The translations under genes were made by a program, and so were the position numbers. The notes below the pieces were generated by a model. That model had not been told where the DNA came from and ran no database searches. It saw only the letters and a list, made by a program, of their open reading frames with translations. 59,711 nt of DNA from Nocardia vinacea NBRC 16497. Its GTDB lineage: Bacteria; Actinomycetota; Actinomycetes; Mycobacteriales; Mycobacteriaceae. This document shows positions 34,213 to 42,326 of this stretch, piece after piece; positions within the stretch are counted from its first letter, which is position 1; the number at the start of each line of letters is the position of its first letter. The stretch is from positions 1 through 59,711 of the forward strand of contig NZ_BAGN01000412.1 of the NCBI RefSeq assembly GCF_000308835.1, written 5' to 3'.

Positions 34213-35253
34213 GTGATTGTCGATATCAACATGCATCACTTTCCCGAGGATTTGTTCGAGAACGAGAAGCTGCTGGAAGCCTTTGTCTCGTGTGTGCCCC
34301 GGCAGTACGGCGAAATTGCGTACCTGAGCACCGTTTCGGGTAGCGACCGTCGCCAGATCGTCGCGGAGAAACCGAAGGGTCATCCGAACCTGCACGCGAT
34401 CGACGGCGCCTACACATTGGAGAGTGAACTGGCGGCCATGGACGAGGGCAGGGTGGACCTGGCGATTCTGCGCCTGCCGGTCTGGAACATGTGGCTGCCG
34501 ATCGATGTCTGCCGGATCGTCAATGACAGCATGGCTGACACGGTGAAACGAAGCGGCGGCCGACTGCGCGCCGTCGCCTGCGTGCCGCCATGGGCCACCG
34601 AGGACTGCGTCTACGAGCTGGAACGGTGCGTTGACGAGTTGGGGATGGTGGGCGTCGAGCTGTCGAGCCACTACGGGGACCTGTACCTGGACAACGAAGC
34701 GTTCCGGCCGTACCTGAAGGTGCTCAACGACCTCAACCTGCCGGTTGTGGTCCACCACAACGAGCTGCCGGTGGACTACGGATCGATATACTCGTTCAAC
34801 AACATGCGCCGGTTCTACGGCCGGTGCGTCGACCAGGCCACCGCCGTGGGCCGGGAGCTGTTCAGCGGCATCTTCGCGGAGTTCCCGAATCTGAAGTTCA
34901 TTCACACCTGCTTGGGTGGCGCCTTCTACGCCTACCAGGAGGGCATGCTTCCGCGCCCGTCGGCCACCGAGGAGACCCTGGACCGCTTCGACACGGACAC
35001 CGACATCTACCGGAGCTACCTGAAGAACAACCTGTTCTTCGACATTTCCTGTCCCCAGGCGTGGGGCACGAAACAACTGGAGTGCGCGATCGGCGTCTAC
35101 GGTGCGGACAATGTTCTGTTCGGAGGCTCGTTCCCGGTCCGGCACGAATGGATGATCAAAGGCGTCGACTACGTGAAGAACCTCGACATCGGCGACGAGG
35201 ACAAGGCACTGATTCTCGGCGAGAACGCGCGAAAATTATTCAACCTGTCCTGA
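34213..35253 (+). CDS. Amidohydrolase-2-like protein with altered metal site
   Basis: The product has about 346 residues and belongs to the ACMSD/resorcylate-decarboxylase-like amidohydrolase superfamily. It starts VIVDINMHHF, where the usual HxH metal motif appears as NMHH. Later strands give VVVHHNELP and FIHTCLGG with the expected His residues. Near the C-terminus LFGGSFPVR stands where family members have an FGTDYP-type catalytic Asp; that Asp is absent. It may be a metal-independent or altered lyase/hydrolase. GTG at 34213 is preferred; GTG at 34192 is also in frame. Confidence 0.75.
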   Translation: MIVDINMHHFPEDLFENEKLLEAFVSCVPRQYGEIAYLSTVSGSDRRQIVAEKPKGHPNLHAIDGAYTLESELAAMDEGRVDLAILRLPVWNMWLPIDVCRIVNDSMADTVKRSGGRLRAVACVPPWATEDCVYELERCVDELGMVGVELSSHYGDLYLDNEAFRPYLKVLNDLNLPVVVHHNELPVDYGSIYSFNNMRRFYGRCVDQATAVGRELFSGIFAEFPNLKFIHTCLGGAFYAYQEGMLPRPSATEETLDRFDTDTDIYRSYLKNNLFFDISCPQAWGTKQLECAIGVYGADNVLFGGSFPVRHEWMIKGVDYVKNLDIGDEDKALILGENARKLFNLS

Positions 35254-35314
35254 CACAGGTGGGTGAGTCCAACGGTATCGATTCCCCGGAGTCCCTGTTG
35301 TCGATGATCCGAAC

Positions 35315-35824
35315 GTGATGATGAATACGATGACAGCCGGGTACGACCAGTCCACCTGGGAGAGCTTCGCAGTGGCCGAGGTGGGTGCGGCTGCCGCGCT
35401 GGCCGGTCTGCTCGTGGTCGCCTGTTCGATCAACATTCGCGAGATCCTCCAGTTGCCACCTGTGGTGTCCCGGCTGGCCGGATCGCTGAGCCTGTTCACC
35501 GGGGTGCTCATGGCCGGAACCGTCCTGTTGGTACCTGCTCAGGACCACCGCCTGGCCGGCGGCGAACTGGCCGTGGCCGGCTTGGTCGTGGCGGGTGTAG
35601 TGCTGCGCCACCACGGGGTGCACCGGGATCGGCCGGAATACCGCCGCCACGCGCTGGGCATAGCGGTGCTGACCGTCACCGCGCCGCTGCTTATCACCAC
35701 GGCCGGTGTCTGCTACGCGGTCAGGGTCGGCGGCGGGCTGTATTGGCTGTTCCCCGGGATCCTGCTTGCGTTCGCGGTCGGTTTGTTCAACGCGTGGGTG
35801 GCGCTGGTGGAGATCCTCCGCTGA
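35315..35824 (+). CDS. Four-helix membrane protein, unknown function
   Basis: The product has up to 169 residues with four hydrophobic segments: about 22-42 (VGAAAALAGLLVVACSI), 55-75, 87-97 and 118-155. No family is recognised. The start is ambiguous among GTG 35315 and following ATGs. It lies in the same direction between the amidohydrolase-like and dienelactone-hydrolase-like genes, so it could be an uptake or anchoring component of the cassette. Confidence 0.65.
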   Translation: MMMNTMTAGYDQSTWESFAVAEVGAAAALAGLLVVACSINIREILQLPPVVSRLAGSLSLFTGVLMAGTVLLVPAQDHRLAGGELAVAGLVVAGVVLRHHGVHRDRPEYRRHALGIAVLTVTAPLLITTAGVCYAVRVGGGLYWLFPGILLAFAVGLFNAWVALVEILR

Positions 35825-35887
35825 CAACATTGGCACCCGCCGCACCGACCCGCAGCCGTCACGATTCCGAAAAAGAGAAAGGTGAAC

Positions 35888-36637
35888 ATGACCACTGTTG
35901 ACGTGCCCACCCTGGACGGGTTCGCCGACGCGTATCTGACGTACCCCGACGGCAGCGGCCCACATCCTGGTGTCCTGCTCTACATGGACGCGTTCGGGGT
36001 GCGGCCACATCTGAGGGCAATGGCAGACAGGCTCGCCTCGGCCGGCTACACCGTCCTGGTGCCCAACGTGTTCTACCGGCACGGCCGGGCACCGGTGGTG
36101 AACCTGCCCGAGTTCATCGACCCCGCGCGGCGGCCCGAGATCTTCCAGCGGCTCGGGCCGATCGTGCGGTCGCTCACACCGGAACTGGTGATGCGCGACG
36201 CCGACGCGTACCTGCGCTCGCTCGCGGATTCCCCGCTGACCACGGACGGGCCGGTCGGGGTCACCGGCTACTGCATGGGTGCCGGGCTGGCGTTGCGCAC
36301 CGCCGCCACCCACCCTGGCCGCGTCTGCGCCGCGGCCGGGTTCCACGGCGGGAACCTTGCCAGCACCGAGCCCGACAGCCCACACCTGCTCGCCGACCGC
36401 GTGGCCGCGGAATTGTACTTCGGTCACGCCGACCAGGACCGCGCGCTGCCACCCGAACAGGTCGACCGCCTCGAGAAGGCACTCACAGACGCGGGCGTGC
36501 GCCACCGCTGCGAGGTCTACCCCGGCGCCCACCACGGTTTCACCCAGGCCGACACCGCCGCATACCACCCAGGCGCCGCCGAACGCCACTGGGCGGCGCT
36601 GCTGGATCTCTTCGACCGCTCACTGAAATCCGACTGA
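35888..36637 (+). CDS. Dienelactone hydrolase family protein
   Basis: The product has 249 residues with an alpha/beta-hydrolase fold. The nucleophile is Cys129 in GYCMGAG, the hallmark of dienelactone hydrolases. The acid lies near FGHADQDRALP and the His in AHHGFT. It would open lactone or enol-ester intermediates of aromatic breakdown. AGAAAGG precedes ATG at 35888, so the GTG at 35882 is not used. Confidence 0.88.
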   Translation: MTTVDVPTLDGFADAYLTYPDGSGPHPGVLLYMDAFGVRPHLRAMADRLASAGYTVLVPNVFYRHGRAPVVNLPEFIDPARRPEIFQRLGPIVRSLTPELVMRDADAYLRSLADSPLTTDGPVGVTGYCMGAGLALRTAATHPGRVCAAAGFHGGNLASTEPDSPHLLADRVAAELYFGHADQDRALPPEQVDRLEKALTDAGVRHRCEVYPGAHHGFTQADTAAYHPGAAERHWAALLDLFDRSLKSD

Positions 36638-36780
36638 TATCCTCCAACAGCACACGAAACTGCGTCCCGGTTGGTAGTCCGGAAACGCGACCCGCGGTAT
36701 TTCGCCAGGTCGTCGTCAACATTCTCTCCGCGGAGAGGGCCCAGTGTGCTCCCCAGTAGAACCTTTGAAAGGGAGTACTT

Positions 36781-37998
36781 GTGTCCGATATGCGTATTGT
36801 CATCGCCGGCGGCGGACTCGCCGGGATGACATTGGCCCACTACCTGCACCGGCATGGCCTGGACGTGACTGTGTACGAGCGTGACGCCTGTCTGGCGGCA
36901 CGTGACCCGGGATACCGGCTGCACATCAACTCCACCGGCACCTCCGCCCTGCATGCCGCGCTGGAGCCGCGGTTGTGGGAGCTGTTCCTGGCGACCTCGG
37001 GCCGGCCCACCGACGACATGCTGTTGTTCGACGACCAGTTCAACCTCCGCCAGGCCCGTGACACATCGGCGATGGCCGGTATCGGGACTCCCACCGGGGA
37101 CATCCCCGAACACATGGTGATGTGCCGGTCGACCCTGCGCCGTATCCTCCACATCGGACTGGAGAAGACCGTGCGGTTCGGTTCCGCGGTCGCCGGGTAT
37201 CGCACCAACCCGGACTCGACGGTGACCGTGCGACTCGACAACGGTGACACCGTCGAAGCCGATGTGCTGATCGCCGCGGACGGCGTCAACTCCGCCGTGC
37301 GAACCCAGCGGCTCCCGCAGGTCAGGGTCGTGGACCTCGGTTCGCGACACATCACCGCAAAGATCCCGCTCACCGAGGACACCAGGGCCAGGCTGCCAGA
37401 GCAGCTGTTCAACACGTTCTCCCTCGCCTTCGACAGCAACCACGACGGGCTCACCTTCGGCCCGTTGGAGCGCACCGACCCCGGCTCGGCGCTGGTCAAG
37501 GAGCAAGACCAGGATTTCCAGGACGAGGCCGGCAAGAACTACGCGCTGAGCATCTTCAACTCGCTCACCGGCCGGATGCTCCCCGACGCCGAACTGTTCG
37601 CCACGGGGCCGGCACAGCTGAAGGCGTACGTGCTGGCCCGGCTTGCATCCTGGCACCCGGCCCTGGTCGAGACAGTTCGACTGTGGGACGCCGCAACCGT
37701 GCAGGCACTGACCCTGCGCAGCTGCGTACCCACCGACGCCTGGGAACCCACCAACGTGACCGTCATCGGGGACGCGATCCACGCCATGAGCTCGGCCCTC
37801 GGCATCGGCGCCAACACCGCGCTGCGCGACGCACACGTCCTCGGCGATGAGCTCCTCGCCGTCAGCCAGGGGAAGAAAACCCTCCTGGACGGCATCGGCG
37901 AGTACGAGGAAGCCATGCGCGACTACGGTTTCACCGCCGTCCGCAAGTCCGCCGCCGTGGGCACACAGGTGATCGGACACCGCCCCCTACCCGAATAA
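36781..37998 (+). CDS. FAD-dependent aromatic monooxygenase (UbiH/PHBH-like)
   Basis: The product has 405 residues. The N-terminal FAD motif is IAGGGLAGMTLAHYL (8-22), the mid-protein DG motif LIAADGVNSAVR contacts NAD(P)H and FAD, and the GD motif is TVIGDAIHAMSSALGIGAN near the C-terminus. It would hydroxylate an aromatic ring. The start is GTG at 36781 with AAAGGGAG upstream. A decayed paralogue of its C-terminal part is at 24740-25150. It is probably the last gene of the LysR cassette, followed by a strong hairpin. Confidence 0.9.
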   Translation: MSDMRIVIAGGGLAGMTLAHYLHRHGLDVTVYERDACLAARDPGYRLHINSTGTSALHAALEPRLWELFLATSGRPTDDMLLFDDQFNLRQARDTSAMAGIGTPTGDIPEHMVMCRSTLRRILHIGLEKTVRFGSAVAGYRTNPDSTVTVRLDNGDTVEADVLIAADGVNSAVRTQRLPQVRVVDLGSRHITAKIPLTEDTRARLPEQLFNTFSLAFDSNHDGLTFGPLERTDPGSALVKEQDQDFQDEAGKNYALSIFNSLTGRMLPDAELFATGPAQLKAYVLARLASWHPALVETVRLWDAATVQALTLRSCVPTDAWEPTNVTVIGDAIHAMSSALGIGANTALRDAHVLGDELLAVSQGKKTLLDGIGEYEEAMRDYGFTAVRKSAAVGTQVIGHRPLPE

Positions 37999-38013
37999 CC
38001 GGCCACAGTGGAC

Positions 38014-38043
38014 GCGAAGCCCACCACCGCCGGTGGGCTTCGC
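38014..38043 (+). terminator. Hairpin terminator after the monooxygenase
   Basis: GCGAAGCCCACC (38014-38025) and GGTGGGCTTCGC (38032-38043) form a perfect 12-bp stem with a 6-nt loop, starting 16 bp after the stop codon. There is no clear U-tract, which is common in actinobacterial terminators. Confidence 0.7.
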
Positions 38044-38540
38044 ACTGGGCTCCATGCTGGCCATGCCGGGCGACTGGCCGATGCTCCCCACCACCGCCAA
38101 CAGCCACGCCGCCGTCATGTACCACCAGGCGCGAACGGTGAGCTCCGGGCTAGCGGTGGGCAAAAGTTCTGCGCGACAACGGGGTAGGCGAAGACCGGCG
38201 CCGGAGTCTCGCCGCTCAGCTGGCCTGGGAGCTCGACATCGATGATGCCGCCGCTAATTGGCTCGCACACGAGGGCCCGATCAGCCGCCCGAGCGGCTAC
38301 GCCGCCTCAGCGGGGGACGCGACACGCCGATGTTCTGCGACGGATTCGTAGACGGTTTGCTAACCGTTGTCCAGGTACGCGGCATCAAGCTCGGCCTGGT
38401 CGCCGGGGGACCGAGGATTCTCCCGATTTCCCCCAAATCGATCTCAGCGGATGACGCGTTCCTCATCGGCGAGCGCCACTGGCGTCCGATCCCATTTGCG
38501 CTAATGATGCAGGTAGACAACAATTTTAGCCACTCGGCTA
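38044..38540. other. No recognised gene
   Basis: A plus-strand frame near 38166-38310 reads LAWELDIDDAAANWLAHEG and could be a fragment of a solute-binding protein, but this cannot be supported. The rest shows no coding signature. It lies between the monooxygenase terminator and the end of the hydrolase gene. Confidence 0.35.
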
Positions 38541-39410
38541 TCAAGTGGCCGGGCGCAGCAGCCATGCGCGCAGGGCCTCGGTGACCTCGTCGGGGCGTTC
38601 TTCCATAATGAAGTGGTTGCCGCCGTCGATGCGGACCAGCGTGGCGTAGGGGATTGCTTCGGCAAGTTCTCGGGCGGTGCGGAACGGGATGGCCGGGTCG
38701 CGGTCGCCCCAGATGACGGTCGTCGGGCAGCTGATCGCCCCCAGTCCGGCAGCCAGTTCCGGACGGATCCGGACGCGATAGCCGGACCAGAAGTGGGCGT
38801 TCCAGCGGCGACCGTCCGCGGTGTCCAGAACAGCGAGATACCGGTGCAGCTGTTCGCTGTCGAATGATCCATTGCGCACGTACGGTGCGAGACCGATGCG
38901 ATGCACCCATTTGATGGCCCGTGCGGTGACGAGCGGCCGCAGCAGTGCGGTCCGCGCCAGCACAGTCAGCAAGCCGAACAGCACGTAGTACGGCGGCGTG
39001 AAAATGCCCTGCGCCCGCGAATTCAGAATCGCGAAACGGCGCACCCGTTCCGGATGACGCTGCAGAAAGCCCAATCCGAGGAACCCGCCGTAGTCGTGAC
39101 AGGCCAGATCGACGCGGTCCAGGCCGAGCGCGTCCAGCATGCGCCCGATCCGCTCGACTTCGCTGTCGTAGTCACAACTCAGCGCAGTATCCCGATCGGA
39201 AGCACCCCACCCGAGCCAGTCCGGTGCGATGACCCGCCGCGATAACGCGAGCGGCCCGATCTGGTGCCGCCATGCGGCATGGCTCTCCGGCCAGCCGTGC
39301 AAGAGCACCAGCGGATCACCCTGTCCGACATCGACATAACGCAGCCGCCCGCCGTCGACCGTCACCTCCCGCAGCTCGAAGGTCGATTCCGCCCGCCCAT
39401 CCAGTTTCAT
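38541..39410 (-). CDS. Epoxide-hydrolase/dehalogenase-type alpha/beta hydrolase
   Basis: The product has 289 residues. The oxyanion segment is LLHGWPESHAAW (37-48). The nucleophile elbow CHDYGG places Asp106 as nucleophile, as in epoxide hydrolases and haloalkane dehalogenases. The catalytic His is in GGNHFIMEE. ATG at 39410, preceded by GGGAGATCAGGG, is used; the longer frame runs into the divergent AraC gene. That AraC regulator starts 46 bp away and probably controls it. Confidence 0.88.
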   Translation of the reverse strand: MKLDGRAESTFELREVTVDGGRLRYVDVGQGDPLVLLHGWPESHAAWRHQIGPLALSRRVIAPDWLGWGASDRDTALSCDYDSEVERIGRMLDALGLDRVDLACHDYGGFLGLGFLQRHPERVRRFAILNSRAQGIFTPPYYVLFGLLTVLARTALLRPLVTARAIKWVHRIGLAPYVRNGSFDSEQLHRYLAVLDTADGRRWNAHFWSGYRVRIRPELAAGLGAISCPTTVIWGDRDPAIPFRTARELAEAIPYATLVRIDGGNHFIMEERPDEVTEALRAWLLRPAT

Positions 39411-39455
39411 CCCTGATCTCCCGTCTGTCCTGCGACTTTCTGTATCGTCGCGGAT

Positions 39456-40229
39456 ATGGCGCGGTCGGCACTTCCAGAAACGTGCGCTCCCGAAACGGCG
39501 GTCTCCGCCCGGCTCTGGCTGCGGCTCGGACACGCGATCTACATCGGGCCCGGGATGGCCCTGGGCGCGCACTCCACTGCGATCGCCGGTCTCGGGGTCG
39601 GACTCGACGCCCCGTTCCGGGTCCGGGTCGCGGATGCTCCGGACATCACCGCCCGCAGTTTCCTGTTCCGGGCCCGCGTCACGCACCACATCCTGGACAC
39701 CGACGTGCCCAAGCTCTTCTGCTTCTTCGACCCGACCTCGGAAAATATGGCCCGCTGCCTCGGCGGTATGCGCCGCACCGTCAGCGGATACAGCGCCGAC
39801 CATCGGAACGAGGCCGAACTGATCGAGCTGTGCGCCGATCCGGCACCGGATATCGACCGTCTGCTCGAGCTGGCCAGCATCCCGGTCCCGACCATCCGCG
39901 ATCCCCGCATCGCCGCCGTCGCCGCGGCCATCCGCGCCGACCCCACCCAGCAGCAGCGCGCAGCCGAAAAGGCAAGTGCTGCAGGACTATCCACCTCTTA
40001 CTTCCTGCGCACCTTCGCCGAACAGACCGGCACCAGTTTCCGCCGTTACGTGCAGTGGGCGCGGATGCTGCGCGCCGGCCGGGCCTATGCCGCAGGCCAC
40101 GACCTCACCCGCGCCGCCGTCGACGCCGGCTTCGCCTCCCCTTCGCATTTCAGCGATACCTTCCGCGCCATGTTCGGCCTCACCCCCACCGCCTTCCTCA
40201 CCATCAATGGCGAGCTCCACATCGACTGA
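39456..40229 (+). CDS. AraC-family transcriptional regulator
   Basis: The product has 257 residues. The N-terminal part is an uncharacterised sensory domain. The C-terminal 100 residues carry the two helix-turn-helix motifs (SAAGLSTSYFLRTFAEQTG and HDLTRAAVDAGFASPSHFS). It is divergent from the alpha/beta hydrolase and converges on the glutamine synthetase gene, with only 1 bp between the stops. Confidence 0.88.
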   Translation: MARSALPETCAPETAVSARLWLRLGHAIYIGPGMALGAHSTAIAGLGVGLDAPFRVRVADAPDITARSFLFRARVTHHILDTDVPKLFCFFDPTSENMARCLGGMRRTVSGYSADHRNEAELIELCADPAPDIDRLLELASIPVPTIRDPRIAAVAAAIRADPTQQQRAAEKASAAGLSTSYFLRTFAEQTGTSFRRYVQWARMLRAGRAYAAGHDLTRAAVDAGFASPSHFSDTFRAMFGLTPTAFLTINGELHID

Positions 40230-40230
40230 C

Positions 40231-41685
40231 CTATACGTCGAAGTAGAGATCGAATTCGTAGGGGTGCGGGCGGACATTGATTTCGGAGATCTCGGTATCG
40301 CGCTTGATGCGGATCCAGGTTTCGAGCAAGTCGTCGGTGAAGACATTGCCTTCGGTCAGGTAATCGTTATCGGCTTCCAGTCGGTCGATCACGCTTTCGA
40401 GGCTGGGTGGGGTTTGGGTGACCTCGGCGGATTCCTCCGGGGTGAGCTCGTAGAGGTCCTTGTCGATCGGGACGGGGGGTTCGATCTTGCGGCGGATGCC
40501 GTCCAGACCGGCCATCATCATGGCGGCGAAGGCCAGGTACGGATTACCCGAGGAGTCGGGGCAGCGGAATTCCAGACGCTTGGCCTTCGGATTCGCGCCG
40601 GTGACCGGAATGCGCACGGCCGCTGAGCGATTGCGCTGACTGTAGACCAGATTCACCGGTGCCTCGAACCCGGGCACCAGGCGCTTGTACGAGTTCACGG
40701 TCGGATTGGTGAATGCCAGCAACGATGACGCGTGCAGTAAGAGTCCGCCGATATAGTGCCGGGCCAGATCGGACAGGCCCGCATATCCGGCTTCGTCGTA
40801 GAACAGTGGTGTGCCGTTCAACCACAGGGATTGGTGCACGTGCATACCGGAACCGTTATCGCCGAACAGCGGTTTGGGCATGAAGGTGACGGTCTTGCCC
40901 TCGGCCCATGCGGTGTTCTTGATGATGTACTTGTACAGCTGCAGGTCATCGGCGGCGGCCAGCAGCGTATTGAATTTGTAGTTGATCTCGGCCTGGCCCG
41001 CCGTGCCGACCTCGTGGTGCCCCTTCTCCAATTCGAAGCCGGCGTTCTGCAGATTCGTGCACATCCGATCGCGCACATCGACATCGGCGTCGTACGGCGC
41101 CACCGGGAAATAGCCACCCTTCGCACGCACCTTGTATCCGCGGTTGATCGTGCCGTCCGGATTGTATTCGACACCGGTGTTCCAGTCGGCGGAGGACGAA
41201 TCCACCTCGTAGAAGGCGCCGTTCATCTTGGTGTCGTAGCGCACGGCGTCGAAGATGTAGAACTCCGCCTCCGGTCCGAAGTAGGCGGTGTCGGCGATGC
41301 CGGTGCGCTTCAGATACTCCTCGGCCTTGCGCGCGACATTGCGCGGATCGCGGCTATAGGCCTCGTGCGTATGCGGATCGTGCACGAAGCAGTTCAAATT
41401 CAGGGTCTTCGCGGCACGGAAGGGGTCCAATTGCGCGGTGCGCAGATCCGGGAGCAGCAACATATCCGATTCGTGGATCGACTGGAATCCGCGCACCGAC
41501 GAGCCGTCGAAGGCGATCCCGTTGTCGACCAGATCCGCGCCGAATGCGACGGCCGGTATCGAAAAATGTTGCTGCACACCGGGAACGTCGCAGAATCGAA
41601 TATCGACGTATTCGACTTCCGCGGCGCAGATGTATTCCAGAATTCCGTCGGTGGTGGCAGTCAAGGCTGCTCGCTCGTCGAACAC
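40231..41685 (-). CDS. glnA: Glutamine synthetase type I
   Basis: The product has 484 residues, close to the 478 of GlnA1. Signatures include FDGSSVRGFQ near the N-terminus, AEFYIFD, NGSGMHVHQS and NRSAAVRIPV. The KDLYELTPEE loop holds the Tyr that is adenylylated in GSI-beta enzymes. It condenses glutamate and ammonia using ATP. GTG at 41685, preceded by GAGGAG, is preferred to the longer frame. Isolated here without glnE or glnB; whether it is the main or an extra copy cannot be told from the window. Confidence 0.93.
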   Translation of the reverse strand: MFDERAALTATTDGILEYICAAEVEYVDIRFCDVPGVQQHFSIPAVAFGADLVDNGIAFDGSSVRGFQSIHESDMLLLPDLRTAQLDPFRAAKTLNLNCFVHDPHTHEAYSRDPRNVARKAEEYLKRTGIADTAYFGPEAEFYIFDAVRYDTKMNGAFYEVDSSSADWNTGVEYNPDGTINRGYKVRAKGGYFPVAPYDADVDVRDRMCTNLQNAGFELEKGHHEVGTAGQAEINYKFNTLLAAADDLQLYKYIIKNTAWAEGKTVTFMPKPLFGDNGSGMHVHQSLWLNGTPLFYDEAGYAGLSDLARHYIGGLLLHASSLLAFTNPTVNSYKRLVPGFEAPVNLVYSQRNRSAAVRIPVTGANPKAKRLEFRCPDSSGNPYLAFAAMMMAGLDGIRRKIEPPVPIDKDLYELTPEESAEVTQTPPSLESVIDRLEADNDYLTEGNVFTDDLLETWIRIKRDTEISEINVRPHPYEFDLYFDV

Positions 41686-42326
41686 GGCTTGCTCCTCGCT
41701 TTCGCGGCGCAGGTCTATCCGCGGATGGCGAGGCGACCGTCCCTGACGACCGGCCCCGTCCATCGGGGTCACGGCCTGCTCGCCGAATCTCACGATACGA
41801 CTTCGACATCAACAGCGGACCCGAATACGGGCGAGAAAACGGACCCCTCCGGCGTGTCCGAACCCACCCGGGCAGTCGCACACTCCGACCGGTTCCATCG
41901 AACGTTCCACCGTTCCTAGTGAGATCGCCTCGGGTCAGTCCGGCGGGACTCTCGACCCGGATTCGATCCTCGATTTCGGTGGCGGCCGCCTGGGCGGCAT
42001 GGGCCGAAACTGCCTGTCCCCCAATGCTGCAGCCACCCTCGCCGCTCCATATTCCGGTCACCTCCTTGTCGCCGGGTTGCACTCGAGCGGCGCTATTCGA
42101 AAGGATGTCATGTCGATTTGTCATAGCTGACGTGATCCAGCACGTCAGCCCGTGGCGTTATCGACCTGTCGACCCGCGATCTTTGGTCATGTGCACAAGG
42201 TGAGGCCTTGCAGTCTGCTCGTTTGTCGCTAGCGCCACGGTTCGTCGATGCGTTGTGCTGGTAGCTGACGACGAGGTCGCCTGCGCCGCGGTGTGACCTC
42301 GACACCACTGAGCAGAAGGTTGGGTC
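41686..42326. other. Long intergenic region between glnA and ligase
   Basis: No convincing gene. A minus-strand frame starting ATG at 42124 runs into the glutamine synthetase region but lacks a family. The region presumably holds the divergent promoters. The only distinct structure seen is the palindrome at 42126-42149. Confidence 0.5.
42126..42149. promoter_or_regulatory. Perfect inverted repeat in glnA-ligase gap
   Basis: GCTGACGTG (42126-42134) and CACGTCAGC (42141-42149) are perfect 9-bp inverted arms separated by ATCCAG. The 20-bp TGACGTG-N6-CACGTCA core looks more like a dimeric regulator site than a terminator, as no gene ends here. Confidence 0.5.

Noticed and set aside
33643..35145. 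500-codon minus-strand frame crossing the LysR and amidohydrolase genes
   Set aside because: It overlaps two genes with clear family motifs and has no domain of its own.
40756..41919. 387-codon plus-strand frame opposite glutamine synthetase
   Set aside because: Shadow of glnA; no family signature.
41354..42124. 256-codon minus-strand frame beginning upstream of glnA
   Set aside because: Most of it is a shadow of the glnA 5' region; only the first 70 codons are free, with no recognisable domain or ribosome-binding site.
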